Origin: Methanobacteriota archaeon
GTDB lineage: Archaea; Halobacteriota; Bog-38; Methanoflorentales; Methanoflorentaceae
NCBI GenBank assembly: GCA_028679495.1
Contig: JAJRBK010000031.1
Location: forward strand, 1 to 6,359
DNA: 6,359 bases
Reading direction: 5' to 3'
The notes below the pieces were generated by a model, which did no database searches, was not told the DNA's origin, and saw nothing but the letters and a program-made list of their open reading frames with translations. Below are positions 1 to 6,243 of the stretch, one piece after another. The position numbers and the translations under genes were made by a program. Every line of letters starts with the position of its first letter. Position 1 is the stretch's first letter.

Positions 1-599
1 ACGTCGACGTCAAAATTGAGGGGTCAAACATAATATTGAATCCATCTGTAAGGCGCTACAGGACCCTTCTCCAGATCGTCGAAAAGGTACGGGCAATGAC
101 CATCAAAGGCATAGACGATATCAAAAGAGTCGTTGTGCGTAAAGAACGGGATGAATACGTGCTCTATACCGAGGGCTCATCATTAAAAAAGACCATTCAG
201 CTTGACCATATTGACGCTACTCGGACAAAAACAAATAACATCAATGAAATGGCAGAGGCGTTTGGCATTGAAGCGGCACGGAACTCGATAATTGAAGAGG
301 CTATGGATACACTTCGCGAACAAGGGCTTACAGTTGACGTTCGGCATATAATGCTTGTCGCAGATATGATGACAATTGACGGCGAGGTCAAGCAAATTGG
401 ACGGCACGGAATAGCAGGAGAGAAAACGAGCGTGCTCTCGCGTGCTGCTTTTGAAGTTACTGTAAACCACTTGCTCGATGCTGCAATCCGCGGAGAAACA
501 GACGAACTCGCCGGAGTAACTGAAAATGTAATCGTCGGCCAACCTATACTGCTTGGTACAGGAGATGTCAGGTTGATAGCACGACGCAGTACATCGTAG
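1..599 (+). CDS. rpoA2: DNA-directed RNA polymerase subunit A'' (C-terminal part; 5' end outside window)
   Basis: This is the C-terminal portion of the second half of the archaeal RNA polymerase largest subunit, which is split into A' and A''. The reading frame is open from the left edge (first full codon at 3) to TAG at 597-599, giving 198 visible residues of a protein usually near 390. The trigger-loop region therefore lies upstream. Family wording is clear: GIDDIKRVVVRK near 108-143, GIEAARNSIIEEA from 264, QGLTVDVRHIMLVADMMT from 321, GRHGIAGEKTSVL from 399, and a terminal ENVIVGQPILLGTGDV block. These match the clamp and cleft C-terminal region shared with bacterial beta' and eukaryotic Rpb1. 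A TTG at 36 is not a real start, because conserved sequence continues upstream of it. The rpl30e start codon follows after 16 nt, as expected for the archaeal rpoA2-rpl30e-nusA-rps12 order. No frameshift is seen. Confidence 0.97.
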   Translation, partial: VDVKIEGSNIILNPSVRRYRTLLQIVEKVRAMTIKGIDDIKRVVVRKERDEYVLYTEGSSLKKTIQLDHIDATRTKTNNINEMAEAFGIEAARNSIIEEAMDTLREQGLTVDVRHIMLVADMMTIDGEVKQIGRHGIAGEKTSVLSRAAFEVTVNHLLDAAIRGETDELAGVTENVIVGQPILLGTGDVRLIARRSTS

Positions 600-605
600 A
601 CTATT

Positions 606-609
606 GAGG
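606..609 (+). promoter_or_regulatory. Shine-Dalgarno site of rpl30e
   Basis: GAGG lies 6 nt before the ATG at 616. It overlaps the in-frame TTG at 604, so the TTG cannot be the start this site serves. This site decides the start of rpl30e at 616. Confidence 0.7.
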
Positions 610-615
610 CATAAG

Positions 616-930
616 ATGGAAATAGATATTGCCAAATCCCTAAGAACAGCTATTAAAGATGGAAAAGTTGCTATCGGTGCAAAAGAGACGCTTAAGGCAA
701 TCCATAGCGGGGAAGCACAGCTGGTAATCCTTGCTTCCAACTGTCCAGACAAGTACAAGAAGGCGATAGAACAGAGCGAAACTCCCAAAGTTGAAGTTGA
801 GTTCAGCAGCGTGGAGCTAGGCTCCCTAAGTGGAAAGCCTTTCATAATATCTGCCCTTTCTGTCATAGATTCTGGTTCCTCAGATCTTATGGAACTAAGG
901 GAAAAGGAGATAAGCGATGACAGAAGTTAA
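616..930 (+). CDS. rpl30e: Large-subunit ribosomal protein eL30 (L30e)
   Basis: This 104-residue protein of the L7Ae/L30e/S12e RNA-binding fold is found in archaea and eukaryotes but not bacteria, and is a component of the 50S subunit. Visible landmarks are an N-terminal helix (residues 3-14, IAKSLRTAIKDG), the GAKETLKAIHSGEAQLVILASNCP block (21-44) that carries the kink-turn-binding loop of the family, and VELGSLSGKP (66-75) near the second RNA-contact loop, followed by an ISALSVID strand. The ATG at 616 is chosen over the in-frame TTG at 604 because GAGG stands 6 nt upstream and archaeal L30e proteins begin close to this point. The last 14 nt overlap nusA, and the nusA ribosome-binding site is inside this gene, so the two are probably translationally coupled. 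The hydrophilic tail (residues 92-104) is partly dictated by that overlap. Length is normal for the family. Confidence 0.95.
   Translation: MEIDIAKSLRTAIKDGKVAIGAKETLKAIHSGEAQLVILASNCPDKYKKAIEQSETPKVEVEFSSVELGSLSGKPFIISALSVIDSGSSDLMELREKEISDDRS
904..910 (+). promoter_or_regulatory. Shine-Dalgarno site of nusA inside rpl30e
   Basis: AAGGAGA stands 6 nt before the nusA ATG at 917 and lies within the last codons of rpl30e. It is one of the better SD matches in the window and supports the overlapping start. Confidence 0.75.
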
Positions 931-1348
931 GCTCACAACAGATGGGATACGCTATATAGCCTTGTTTGAGAGTTTAACTCGAGCAGTCGCACGCGATTGC
1001 GTTGTAGACGACGAAAACGAGCGTATCATCTTTGTCGTCAAGAAAGGCGACATGGGTCTCGCCATAGGCAAGAACGGAAACAGCATAAACCGAGTGAAAA
1101 AGTCAATCGGCAAGCATATCGAGATCGTCGAATACTCTGAGATGGTCGATGAATTTATCGCTAACGCACTGCAACCAGTTTCAGTTAAGAAGGTGCAAGT
1201 GGTTTCAAAAGATGAGAAGAAGTTTGCGTACGTGGAAGTCATGTCTAAAGACCGTGGTATTGCAATCGGCAAGAACGGCAGAAATATACAGAAAGCAAAG
1301 GTGCTTGCCCAAAGGCATTATGGCTTAGATGACGTGATTATCCAGTAA
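917..1348 (+). CDS. nusA: Archaeal NusA-like transcription factor (two KH domains)
   Basis: A 143-residue protein corresponding to the two KH RNA-binding domains of bacterial NusA, without the bacterial N-terminal polymerase-binding, S1 or C-terminal domains. This is the normal archaeal form. Two GxxG loops typical of KH domains are visible, both reading GKNG: residues 51-54 in KH1 (MGLAIGKNGNSINRVKKSIG) and 118-121 in KH2 (RGIAIGKNGRNIQKAKVLA). Archaeal NusA is thought to bind RNA and act in transcription termination or antitermination; its precise role is not settled. The gene overlaps the rpl30e end by 14 nt and lies 19 nt before rps12. A position between RNA polymerase and ribosomal protein genes is the widespread archaeal arrangement and fits a factor acting on nascent, often ribosomal, transcripts. 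It ends with TAA at 1346-1348 and no unusual residues are seen. Confidence 0.95.
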   Translation: MTEVKLTTDGIRYIALFESLTRAVARDCVVDDENERIIFVVKKGDMGLAIGKNGNSINRVKKSIGKHIEIVEYSEMVDEFIANALQPVSVKKVQVVSKDEKKFAYVEVMSKDRGIAIGKNGRNIQKAKVLAQRHYGLDDVIIQ

Positions 1349-1358
1349 CCTTTTAAGT

Positions 1359-1363
1359 GTGAT
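1359..1363 (+). promoter_or_regulatory. GTGAT-type Shine-Dalgarno site of rps12
   Basis: GTGAT lies 4 nt before the ATG at 1368 and can pair with the AUCAC part of the archaeal 16S 3' end (...AUCACCUCC). Its GTG is in frame with rps12, but the family N-terminus starts at the ATG, so the motif is read here as a binding site rather than a start codon. Confidence 0.5.
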
Positions 1364-1367
1364 TACC

Positions 1368-1796
1368 ATGGGAAGAGGCATATACTCAGCACGGAAACTT
1401 AAACAAGATCATAAAGAGCTTAGATGGAGTGATAAAAATTTTAGCCGTCGAGAGCTTCACCTAGACGAAAAAGCGGATCCATTAGAGGGCGCTCCACAAG
1501 GACGCGGGATCGTTCTTGAAAAAGTTGGCGTTGAAGCAAAGCAACCGAATTCAGCGATACGAAAATGCGTTCGCATTCAGATAATCAAAAATGGAAGACA
1601 AATTACTGCGTTCTGTCCAGGAGTAGGAGCGACCAACTTTATTGATGAGCACGACGAAGTCACAATAGAAGGTATCGGCGGCCGCATGGGGGGCTCAATG
1701 GGTGATATCCCTGGTGTCAGGTACAAGGTTATTAAGGTCAACAACGTTTCTCTCGAGGAAATGGTCCGCGGCAGGAAAGAGAAGCCGGTGAGGTAG
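1368..1796 (+). CDS. rps12: Small-subunit ribosomal protein uS12
   Basis: A 142-residue archaeal uS12, the ribosomal protein that lines the decoding centre of the 30S subunit and monitors codon-anticodon pairing. Landmarks are an N-terminal basic segment (MGRGIYSARKLKQ), GAPQGRGIVLEKVGVEAKQPNSAIRKC (41-67) with the PNSA loop at 60-63, and IPGVRYKV (114-121) with the Asp at 113 that aligns with the modified Asp of bacterial S12. It ends KEKPVR as archaeal members do. The start is ATG 1368, because family members begin there (MxxGxYxAxxLKQ); the upstream in-frame GTG at 1359 fits the ribosome-binding site instead. One oddity is CPGVGATN at 83-90, where archaeal members I recall have an Asp in place of Val86 (codon GTA at 1623-1625). 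The rps7 SD is inside its last codons, with only 4 nt between the genes. Confidence 0.97.
   Translation: MGRGIYSARKLKQDHKELRWSDKNFSRRELHLDEKADPLEGAPQGRGIVLEKVGVEAKQPNSAIRKCVRIQIIKNGRQITAFCPGVGATNFIDEHDEVTIEGIGGRMGGSMGDIPGVRYKVIKVNNVSLEEMVRGRKEKPVR
1787..1793 (+). promoter_or_regulatory. Shine-Dalgarno site of rps7 inside rps12
   Basis: GGTGAGG ends 7 nt before the rps7 ATG at 1801 and lies in the final codons of rps12. Its position implies that ribosomes finishing rps12 are next to the rps7 start. Confidence 0.7.
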
Positions 1797-1800
1797 AATT

Positions 1801-2373
1801 ATGGACGCAGAACAGAATCACTTGCTTTTCGGAAAATGGGAGCTCAACGATATTCACGTTGGAGACCCTGGGGTCAGGCGCTACGCGCAAATCGAGAGAC
1901 CAACAGTCCATACCGGCGGCCGGCACGCGCATCAGCAGTTCAACAAATCGAACTTGTCAATAGTTGAACGTCTAATTAACAAGATAATGCGTGGAGAAGA
2001 AAATACCGGTAAAAAGCTTAGCGCTTACAATTCACTGAGGAAGGCTTTTGAAATAATCAATAAGCGGACAGGACAGAACCCTGTTCAACTTCTCGTCGAA
2101 GCGATTGAAAATGCAGGACCTCGAGAGGAGACTGTGCGATTGAAATATGGAGGCATATCTGTTCCTAAGGCAGTTGATACGGCCTCCCAACGGCGTATTG
2201 ATCTGGCGCTTATGTATATCGCCCAAGGAGCTCAGAAAGCAGCCTTCAAAAGCAAACGGCCTTTCGAAGACTGCTTAGCCTCAGAGATTATTGCAGCTTC
2301 GAAGAACGACGTGCGTAGTTTCTCCATAAGCAAAAAGGAAGAAAAAGAGCGAGTGGCAAAGGCGGCACGATAA
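1801..2373 (+). CDS. rps7: Small-subunit ribosomal protein uS7
   Basis: A 190-residue archaeal-type uS7, a primary 16S rRNA-binding protein that organises the 30S head and lies near the E site and mRNA exit. Landmarks are LLFGKWE (8-14), GDPGVRRY (21-28), the archaeal/eukaryotic TGGRHA element (38-43), IVERLINKIMRG (54-65), NPVQLLVEAIENAGPREETVR (93-113), a GGISVPKAVD segment (117-126) with the family RRID at 131-134, and the archaeal ending ISKKEEKERVAKAAR. Length fits archaeal members, which are longer than bacterial S7 at the N-terminus. It starts at ATG 1801 with a good SD 7 nt upstream and ends with TAA at 2371-2373. In bacteria S7 represses its own operon by binding mRNA; whether archaeal S7 does so is not shown here and no obvious rRNA mimic was recognised. 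Confidence 0.97.
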   Translation: MDAEQNHLLFGKWELNDIHVGDPGVRRYAQIERPTVHTGGRHAHQQFNKSNLSIVERLINKIMRGEENTGKKLSAYNSLRKAFEIINKRTGQNPVQLLVEAIENAGPREETVRLKYGGISVPKAVDTASQRRIDLALMYIAQGAQKAAFKSKRPFEDCLASEIIAASKNDVRSFSISKKEEKERVAKAAR

Positions 2374-2388
2374 AACAACAACAGTCGT

Positions 2389-2392
2389 AGGA
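2389..2392 (+). promoter_or_regulatory. Weak Shine-Dalgarno site of fusA
   Basis: AGGA lies 8 nt before the ATG at 2401, in the 27-nt gap after rps7. This is the longest gap in the operon, and no TATA-like element is visible in it. Confidence 0.45.
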
Positions 2393-2400
2393 TAAGATAA

Positions 2401-4590
2401 ATGGGAAGCAGAAGGAAGATGGTCGAGCGAGTAAAAACGCTTATGGACCAACCTGAGAAAATACGTAACATCGGGATCGTTGCGCATATCGATCACGGCA
2501 AGACAACGTTGTCGGATAATCTGTTAGCAGGTGCCGGCATGATTTCCAAGGAACTAGCGGGGACACAACTCTTTATGGATTTTGACGAGGAGGAACAGGC
2601 CCGCGGTATCACCATTAATGCCGCAAACGTATCAATGGTGCATGAGTTCCATGGAGACGAGTACCTTATCAACTTGATTGATACGCCTGGACATGTTGAT
2701 TTTGGCGGGGACGTCACGCGTGCGATGAGGGCTGTGGATGGTGCTGTTGTTGTAGTCGATGCAGTCGAGGGCACCATGCCGCAGACAGAAACGGTACTGC
2801 GACAAGCACTTAAAGAGAACGTTAAACCGATCCTTTTTATTAACAAAGTCGATAGGCTGGTGAATGAACTCAAGCTCGATCCGCAGGCAATGATGAACAA
2901 GTTCATCAACTTGATCAATCACGTTAACAAACTGATCAAAGGGATGAACGAAAAGAAGTATAATGAGGGATGGAAAGCCAAGGTCGATGACGGCTCCGTA
3001 GCATTCGGGTCTGCGCTCTACAACTGGGCGTTAAGCGTGCCCCAAATGGAACAAACGAAGATGACCTTTAAGGACGTTTATGAATACTGCGCCCAAAATA
3101 AGCAAAAGGAGCTAGCTAATCGAAGTCCGCTCCATGAAATCGTGCTCAATATGGTTATCACACACCTGCCCAATCCGTTACAAGCCCAAGAAGGCAGAGT
3201 CCCAGTAATATGGCATGGTGATAAGAACTCCGCTGAAGGGAAGGCGATGCTTACCTGCGACCAGGACGGGCCTGTGCAATTTATGGTGACAGATATCTCT
3301 ATAGATCCGCATGCAGGGGAGGTTGCAACAGGAAGGCTCTTTGCTGGATCGCTGGAACGAGGGCAAGAGCTCTTTATCTCCGGCATGCCTAATAAGAACC
3401 GCGTCCAGCAAGTCGGTGTTTTCATGGGCGCAGAACGCTTAGAAGTTGAACGCATCCCTGCAGGCAACATAGCAGCTGTCACCGGGCTGCGCGACGCCAT
3501 CGTGGGATCCACGGTTTCGTCCGTGAAAGGCGTTGCCCCTTTCGAGAGCATCAAACACGCAAGCGAGCCAGTCGTGACGGTTGCAGTCGAGGCGAAGAAC
3601 ATGAAGGACCTGCCAAAGCTTGTTGAAGTCTTGAGGCAAGTCTCTAAGGAAGATCCGACGCTAAGAGTGACGATAAACGAAGAAACAGGCGAGCATTTGA
3701 TCTCTGGAATGGGAGAGTTACACCTAGAAATAATTGCTCATAAGATTGAGCGAGACAAAAACGTTCAAATCACAACATCTGAGCCGATCGTCGTTTACAG
3801 AGAGACCGTGCAAGGTACCGCTGGACCTGTGGAAGGTAAATCTCCTAACAGGCACAATAGGTTCTATTTCGAGGTAACCGCGCTGCCTCACGATGTGGTT
3901 AACGTGCTGAAGGAGGGCACCATCAGCATGAATATGCCTGAAACAGAGCGACGAGCGATACTTATGGAAGCAGGTCTAGAAAAGGACGAGGCGAGGAATC
4001 TTGTCGATGTCTTTGAATCAAACGTGCTGCTGGACATGACCAAGGGGATCCAATACCTGCGCGAGACCATGGAGTTAATTATTGAGGGGTTTGGAGAAGC
4101 TATGAAAACGGGCCCCCTCACCAGAGAGCCCTGTGAAGGCATCAAGGTCCGATTAGTCGACGTTACGTTGCATGAAGACGCCGTTCACAGGGGGCCCGCT
4201 CAAGTGATACCAGCGGTGCGATCAGCAATTTTTGCGGCTATATTGATGGCAAAAGATGTTGTACTCGAGCCGATGCAGAAAGTGTATATAAGTGTGCCCC
4301 AGGCGCTGATGGGAAGTGCCACGCAGCAAATACAAGGCAGGCGCGGCCAGATACTTGATATCGATTCCGAAGGAGATACCGTTGTTGTGGTTGGAAAAAC
4401 CCCGGTGGCAGAAATGTTCGGTTTTGCCGGTGACTTACGGTCTGCTACAGAGGGTCGCGCCATTTGGAGCACTGAATTTATGGGATTTGAAGTGCTAGCG
4501 CAAAGCTTACAACCAGATATAGTAAAACAGATAAGGCAGAGAAAAGGCTTGAAGGCTGAGCTGCCAAAACCACAGGATTTCATAGGATAA
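2401..4590 (+). CDS. fusA: Translation elongation factor 2 (EF-2)
   Basis: A 729-residue archaeal EF-2, the GTPase that drives ribosomal translocation (the counterpart of bacterial EF-G). GTP-binding motifs are complete: AHIDHGKT (28-35), RGIT (68-71), DTPGH (94-98), NKVD (148-151) and SAL (204-206). Beyond the G domain are the domain II segment GEVATGRLF (306-314), the domain III motif MGELHLE (437-443), and domain IV with KSPNRHNR (480-487) and the LHEDAVHRGPAQ loop. His596 in that loop is the expected diphthamide site. Domain V carries QIQGRRGQI, and the protein ends LPKPQDFIG as archaeal EF-2 does. The start at ATG 2401 gives the family-typical MG-x-R-x-x-MVERVKTLM opening; a second ATG at 2419 would remove conserved residues. 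Length is normal. A small oddity is Asn73 after GITI, where relatives I recall have Asp. It sits 18 nt before tuf. Confidence 0.98.
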   Translation: MGSRRKMVERVKTLMDQPEKIRNIGIVAHIDHGKTTLSDNLLAGAGMISKELAGTQLFMDFDEEEQARGITINAANVSMVHEFHGDEYLINLIDTPGHVDFGGDVTRAMRAVDGAVVVVDAVEGTMPQTETVLRQALKENVKPILFINKVDRLVNELKLDPQAMMNKFINLINHVNKLIKGMNEKKYNEGWKAKVDDGSVAFGSALYNWALSVPQMEQTKMTFKDVYEYCAQNKQKELANRSPLHEIVLNMVITHLPNPLQAQEGRVPVIWHGDKNSAEGKAMLTCDQDGPVQFMVTDISIDPHAGEVATGRLFAGSLERGQELFISGMPNKNRVQQVGVFMGAERLEVERIPAGNIAAVTGLRDAIVGSTVSSVKGVAPFESIKHASEPVVTVAVEAKNMKDLPKLVEVLRQVSKEDPTLRVTINEETGEHLISGMGELHLEIIAHKIERDKNVQITTSEPIVVYRETVQGTAGPVEGKSPNRHNRFYFEVTALPHDVVNVLKEGTISMNMPETERRAILMEAGLEKDEARNLVDVFESNVLLDMTKGIQYLRETMELIIEGFGEAMKTGPLTREPCEGIKVRLVDVTLHEDAVHRGPAQVIPAVRSAIFAAILMAKDVVLEPMQKVYISVPQALMGSATQQIQGRRGQILDIDSEGDTVVVVGKTPVAEMFGFAGDLRSATEGRAIWSTEFMGFEVLAQSLQPDIVKQIRQRKGLKAELPKPQDFIG

Positions 4591-4591
4591 A

Positions 4592-4598
4592 AAGGAGG
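4592..4598 (+). promoter_or_regulatory. Strong Shine-Dalgarno site of tuf
   Basis: AAGGAGG, the best SD match in the window, lies 10 nt before the ATG at 4609. This suits the very high expression expected of EF-1A relative to the other operon products. Confidence 0.8.
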
Positions 4599-4608
4599 AA
4601 AGGAAAAA

Positions 4609-5874
4609 ATGGCTGAAAAGCCCCACTTGAATCTGGCAATGATTGGCCACGTCGATCATGGGAAAAGTACGCTAGTCGGCAGATTGCTGTTCGAGACTGG
4701 CAATGTCGGCGCTCATATCATTGAGTCATACAAGAAAGAAGCAGAAGCGAAGGGTAAGGGATCCTTTGAGTTTGCTTGGGTTATGGATTCACTAAAGGAA
4801 GAGCGCGAGCGAGGAGTCACTATAGACATAGCTCATCAACGCTTTGACACTGAAAATTACTACTTCACTATTGTCGATTGTCCTGGTCACCGGGACTTTG
4901 TGAAGAATATGATCACAGGTGCATCCCAAGCAGATGCTGCGATCCTTGTGGTTGCTGCGCCAGACGGAGTCATGGCCCAGACGAAAGAACACGTCTTCCT
5001 TGCTAGGACTCTCGGAATAAATCAGCTAGTCGTAGCGATCAATAAAATGGATGCCGCTGACTACAGCGAAAAGAGATATGGCGAAGTAAAAGACGAAGTA
5101 GGTAAGCTACTTAAGACGGTTGGTTATAAGGAAGCAGACATCCAGTACATTCCCGTCTCAGCTTTCAAAGGTGACAACGTTACTAAACCGAGTGATAACA
5201 CACCGTGGTACAAAGGAGATACACTCCTGCAAGAGATTAACAAGTTCAAGGTACCCGAGAAACCAGTAAATCTGCCCCTAAGATTACCTATACAAGACGT
5301 GTACACCATATCAGGGATAGGAACGGTACCAGTTGGCAGGGTTGAAACCGGCAGGATGAAAAAGGGGGATAAGGTTATATTTGAGCCCGCAGACGTTCGC
5401 GGGGAGATCAAATCAATCGAAATGCATCACGAAGAGATACCAGAAGCGACTCCTGGCGATAACATCGGATTCAACGTCCGTGGTGTGTCGAAAAAGGATA
5501 TCAAGCGAGGTGACGTGACTGGGCATCAAGATGCACCACCAAGCGTAGCTCGAGAATTCACGGCTCAGATCGTTGTTCTTCAGCATCCGAGCGCTATAAC
5601 TGCAGGTTATACTCCTGTGTTTCACTGCCATACAGCGCAGGTAGCGTGCACGTTTACCGAGATCAAATCAAAACTCGACCCTCGCACTGGACAGGTCAAG
5701 CAAGCGAATCCAGATTTCATAAAAACAGGGGACGCAGCAATCATCCAAGTGCGACCAACAAAACCCCTTGTCATTGAAAAAGTAAAAGAGATTCCACAGC
5801 TAGGACGCTTTGCAATTCGAGACATGGGACAGACAATCGCAGCAGGCATGTGCATCGACATTGTCGCGCGATAG
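4609..5874 (+). CDS. tuf: Translation elongation factor 1-alpha (EF-1A, EF-Tu family)
   Basis: A 421-residue archaeal EF-1A, which carries aminoacyl-tRNA to the ribosomal A site as a GTP complex. All GTPase motifs are present: GHVDHGKS (13-20), RGVT (68-71) with the effector-loop Thr71, DCPGH (90-94), NKMD (145-148) and SAF (184-186). The insertion between the P-loop and the effector loop (HIIESYKKEAEAKGKGSF and FAWVMDSLKEERERG) is the archaeal/eukaryotic form rather than bacterial EF-Tu. NTPWYKG precedes domain II, where GIGTVPVGRVETG (236-248) is visible. Domain III has GYTPVFHCHTAQ (333-344) and GRFAIRDMGQT (399-409). Length is typical for archaea. The start has a strong SD, and TAG at 5872-5874 is followed by rps10 after 11 nt. 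The fusA-tuf-rps10 order is shared by many archaea, so co-expression is likely. A TATA-like element inside fusA (4285-4291) might give it an extra promoter, but this is unproven. Confidence 0.98.
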   Translation: MAEKPHLNLAMIGHVDHGKSTLVGRLLFETGNVGAHIIESYKKEAEAKGKGSFEFAWVMDSLKEERERGVTIDIAHQRFDTENYYFTIVDCPGHRDFVKNMITGASQADAAILVVAAPDGVMAQTKEHVFLARTLGINQLVVAINKMDAADYSEKRYGEVKDEVGKLLKTVGYKEADIQYIPVSAFKGDNVTKPSDNTPWYKGDTLLQEINKFKVPEKPVNLPLRLPIQDVYTISGIGTVPVGRVETGRMKKGDKVIFEPADVRGEIKSIEMHHEEIPEATPGDNIGFNVRGVSKKDIKRGDVTGHQDAPPSVAREFTAQIVVLQHPSAITAGYTPVFHCHTAQVACTFTEIKSKLDPRTGQVKQANPDFIKTGDAAIIQVRPTKPLVIEKVKEIPQLGRFAIRDMGQTIAAGMCIDIVAR

Positions 5875-5877
5875 CAA

Positions 5878-5882
5878 GTGAT
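5878..5882 (+). promoter_or_regulatory. GTGAT-type Shine-Dalgarno site of rps10
   Basis: GTGAT lies 3 nt before the ATG at 5886, directly after the tuf stop codon. It can pair with the AUCAC part of the 16S 3' end, as at rps12, and supports ATG 5886 over the in-frame ATG at 5850 inside tuf. Confidence 0.5.
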
Positions 5883-5885
5883 GAA

Positions 5886-6194
5886 ATGCAAAAGGCAAGG
5901 ATAAGACTGTCAGGAACGAGTCCAGAGATGCTTGACCACGTTTGTGATCAAGTGAAGAGCATAGCTGATAGAACCGGCGTGAATCTGTCCGGCCCAGTTC
6001 CTCTTCCGACAAAAAGACTGCGAGTACCGACGAGAAAAAGTCCGGATGGCGAAGGCACAGCAACGTGGGAGCATTGGGAAATGCGAGTGCATAAACGTCT
6101 TATCGATCTTGATGCTGATGAGAGAGCTTTAAGGCAGCTTATGAGAATACAGGTTCCAAAGGACATCAACATAGAGATCGTATTAGAGGGCTGA
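5886..6194 (+). CDS. rps10: Small-subunit ribosomal protein uS10
   Basis: A 102-residue uS10, part of the 30S head; the bacterial homologue (NusE) also joins transcription antitermination complexes. Landmarks are the opening MQKARIRLSGT, the signature GPVPLPTKRLRVPTRKSP (37-53) that forms the long S10 loop, DGEGTATWEHWEMRVHKRLID (54-74) and the ending RQLMRIQVPKDINIEIVLEG typical of archaea. The in-frame ATG at 5850 would add 12 residues encoded inside tuf that do not resemble S10, so 5886 is the start. It ends with TGA at 6192-6194. It is the last protein gene of the operon here, followed by 68 nt with several inverted repeats and then a tRNA-Ser. Length and sequence are normal. Confidence 0.97.
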   Translation: MQKARIRLSGTSPEMLDHVCDQVKSIADRTGVNLSGPVPLPTKRLRVPTRKSPDGEGTATWEHWEMRVHKRLIDLDADERALRQLMRIQVPKDINIEIVLEG

Positions 6195-6198
6195 TCTC

Positions 6199-6229
6199 TG
6201 CGGTATTTTGCCAATTCTTGCCTACCGCA
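6199..6229 (+). repeat. Inverted repeat after rps10
   Basis: TGCGGTA (6199-6205) and TACCGCA (6223-6229) form a perfect 7-bp stem with a 17-nt loop, starting 5 nt after the rps10 stop. A run of four T lies in the loop rather than after the stem, so it does not look like a bacterial-type terminator. It shares bases with two other stems: CTTGC (6217-6221) with GCAAG (6227-6231), and the stem at 6226-6243. The three cannot all form at once. Confidence 0.55.
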
Positions 6230-6243
6230 AGCGTGTTCTTGCG
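6226..6243 (+). repeat. Second, mutually exclusive inverted repeat
   Basis: CGCAAG (6226-6231) and CTTGCG (6238-6243) form a perfect 6-bp stem with a 6-nt loop. The GCAAG segment could instead pair with CTTGC at 6217-6221, and its first bases belong to the 6199-6229 stem, so alternative folds exist. Confidence 0.5.

Noticed and set aside
183..866. Long antisense open frame (227 codons) over rpoA2 and rpl30e
   Set aside because: It runs opposite two clearly conserved genes, its translation resembles no family and no ribosome-binding site or promoter supports it. It is a shadow of the coding strand.
949..960. TATATA-like run near the start of nusA as a promoter
   Set aside because: It lies inside nusA codons for the conserved RYIA, has no BRE-like purines before it and no gene start at a suitable distance downstream.
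1864..1875. Palindrome GACCC-TG-GGGTC in rps7 as an autoregulatory site
   Set aside because: The loop of 2 nt is too tight for a stable hairpin, and the bases encode the conserved DPGV of archaeal S7.
2374..2400. The rps7-fusA gap as a promoter region
   Set aside because: Only 27 nt long, with no TATA-like box; the A-rich start and weak AGGA are explained by the translation start of fusA.
5878..5884. GTGATGA as box C of a C/D guide RNA
   Set aside because: It matches the box C consensus, but the next CTGA box D is over 80 nt away and no internal C'/D' pair is visible. The bases are explained by the SD site and the start region of rps10.
5850..5885. Upstream in-frame ATG as the start of rps10
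   Set aside because: It would overlap the end of tuf and add residues unlike any S10; the ATG at 5886 gives the family N-terminus with a GTGAT site before it.
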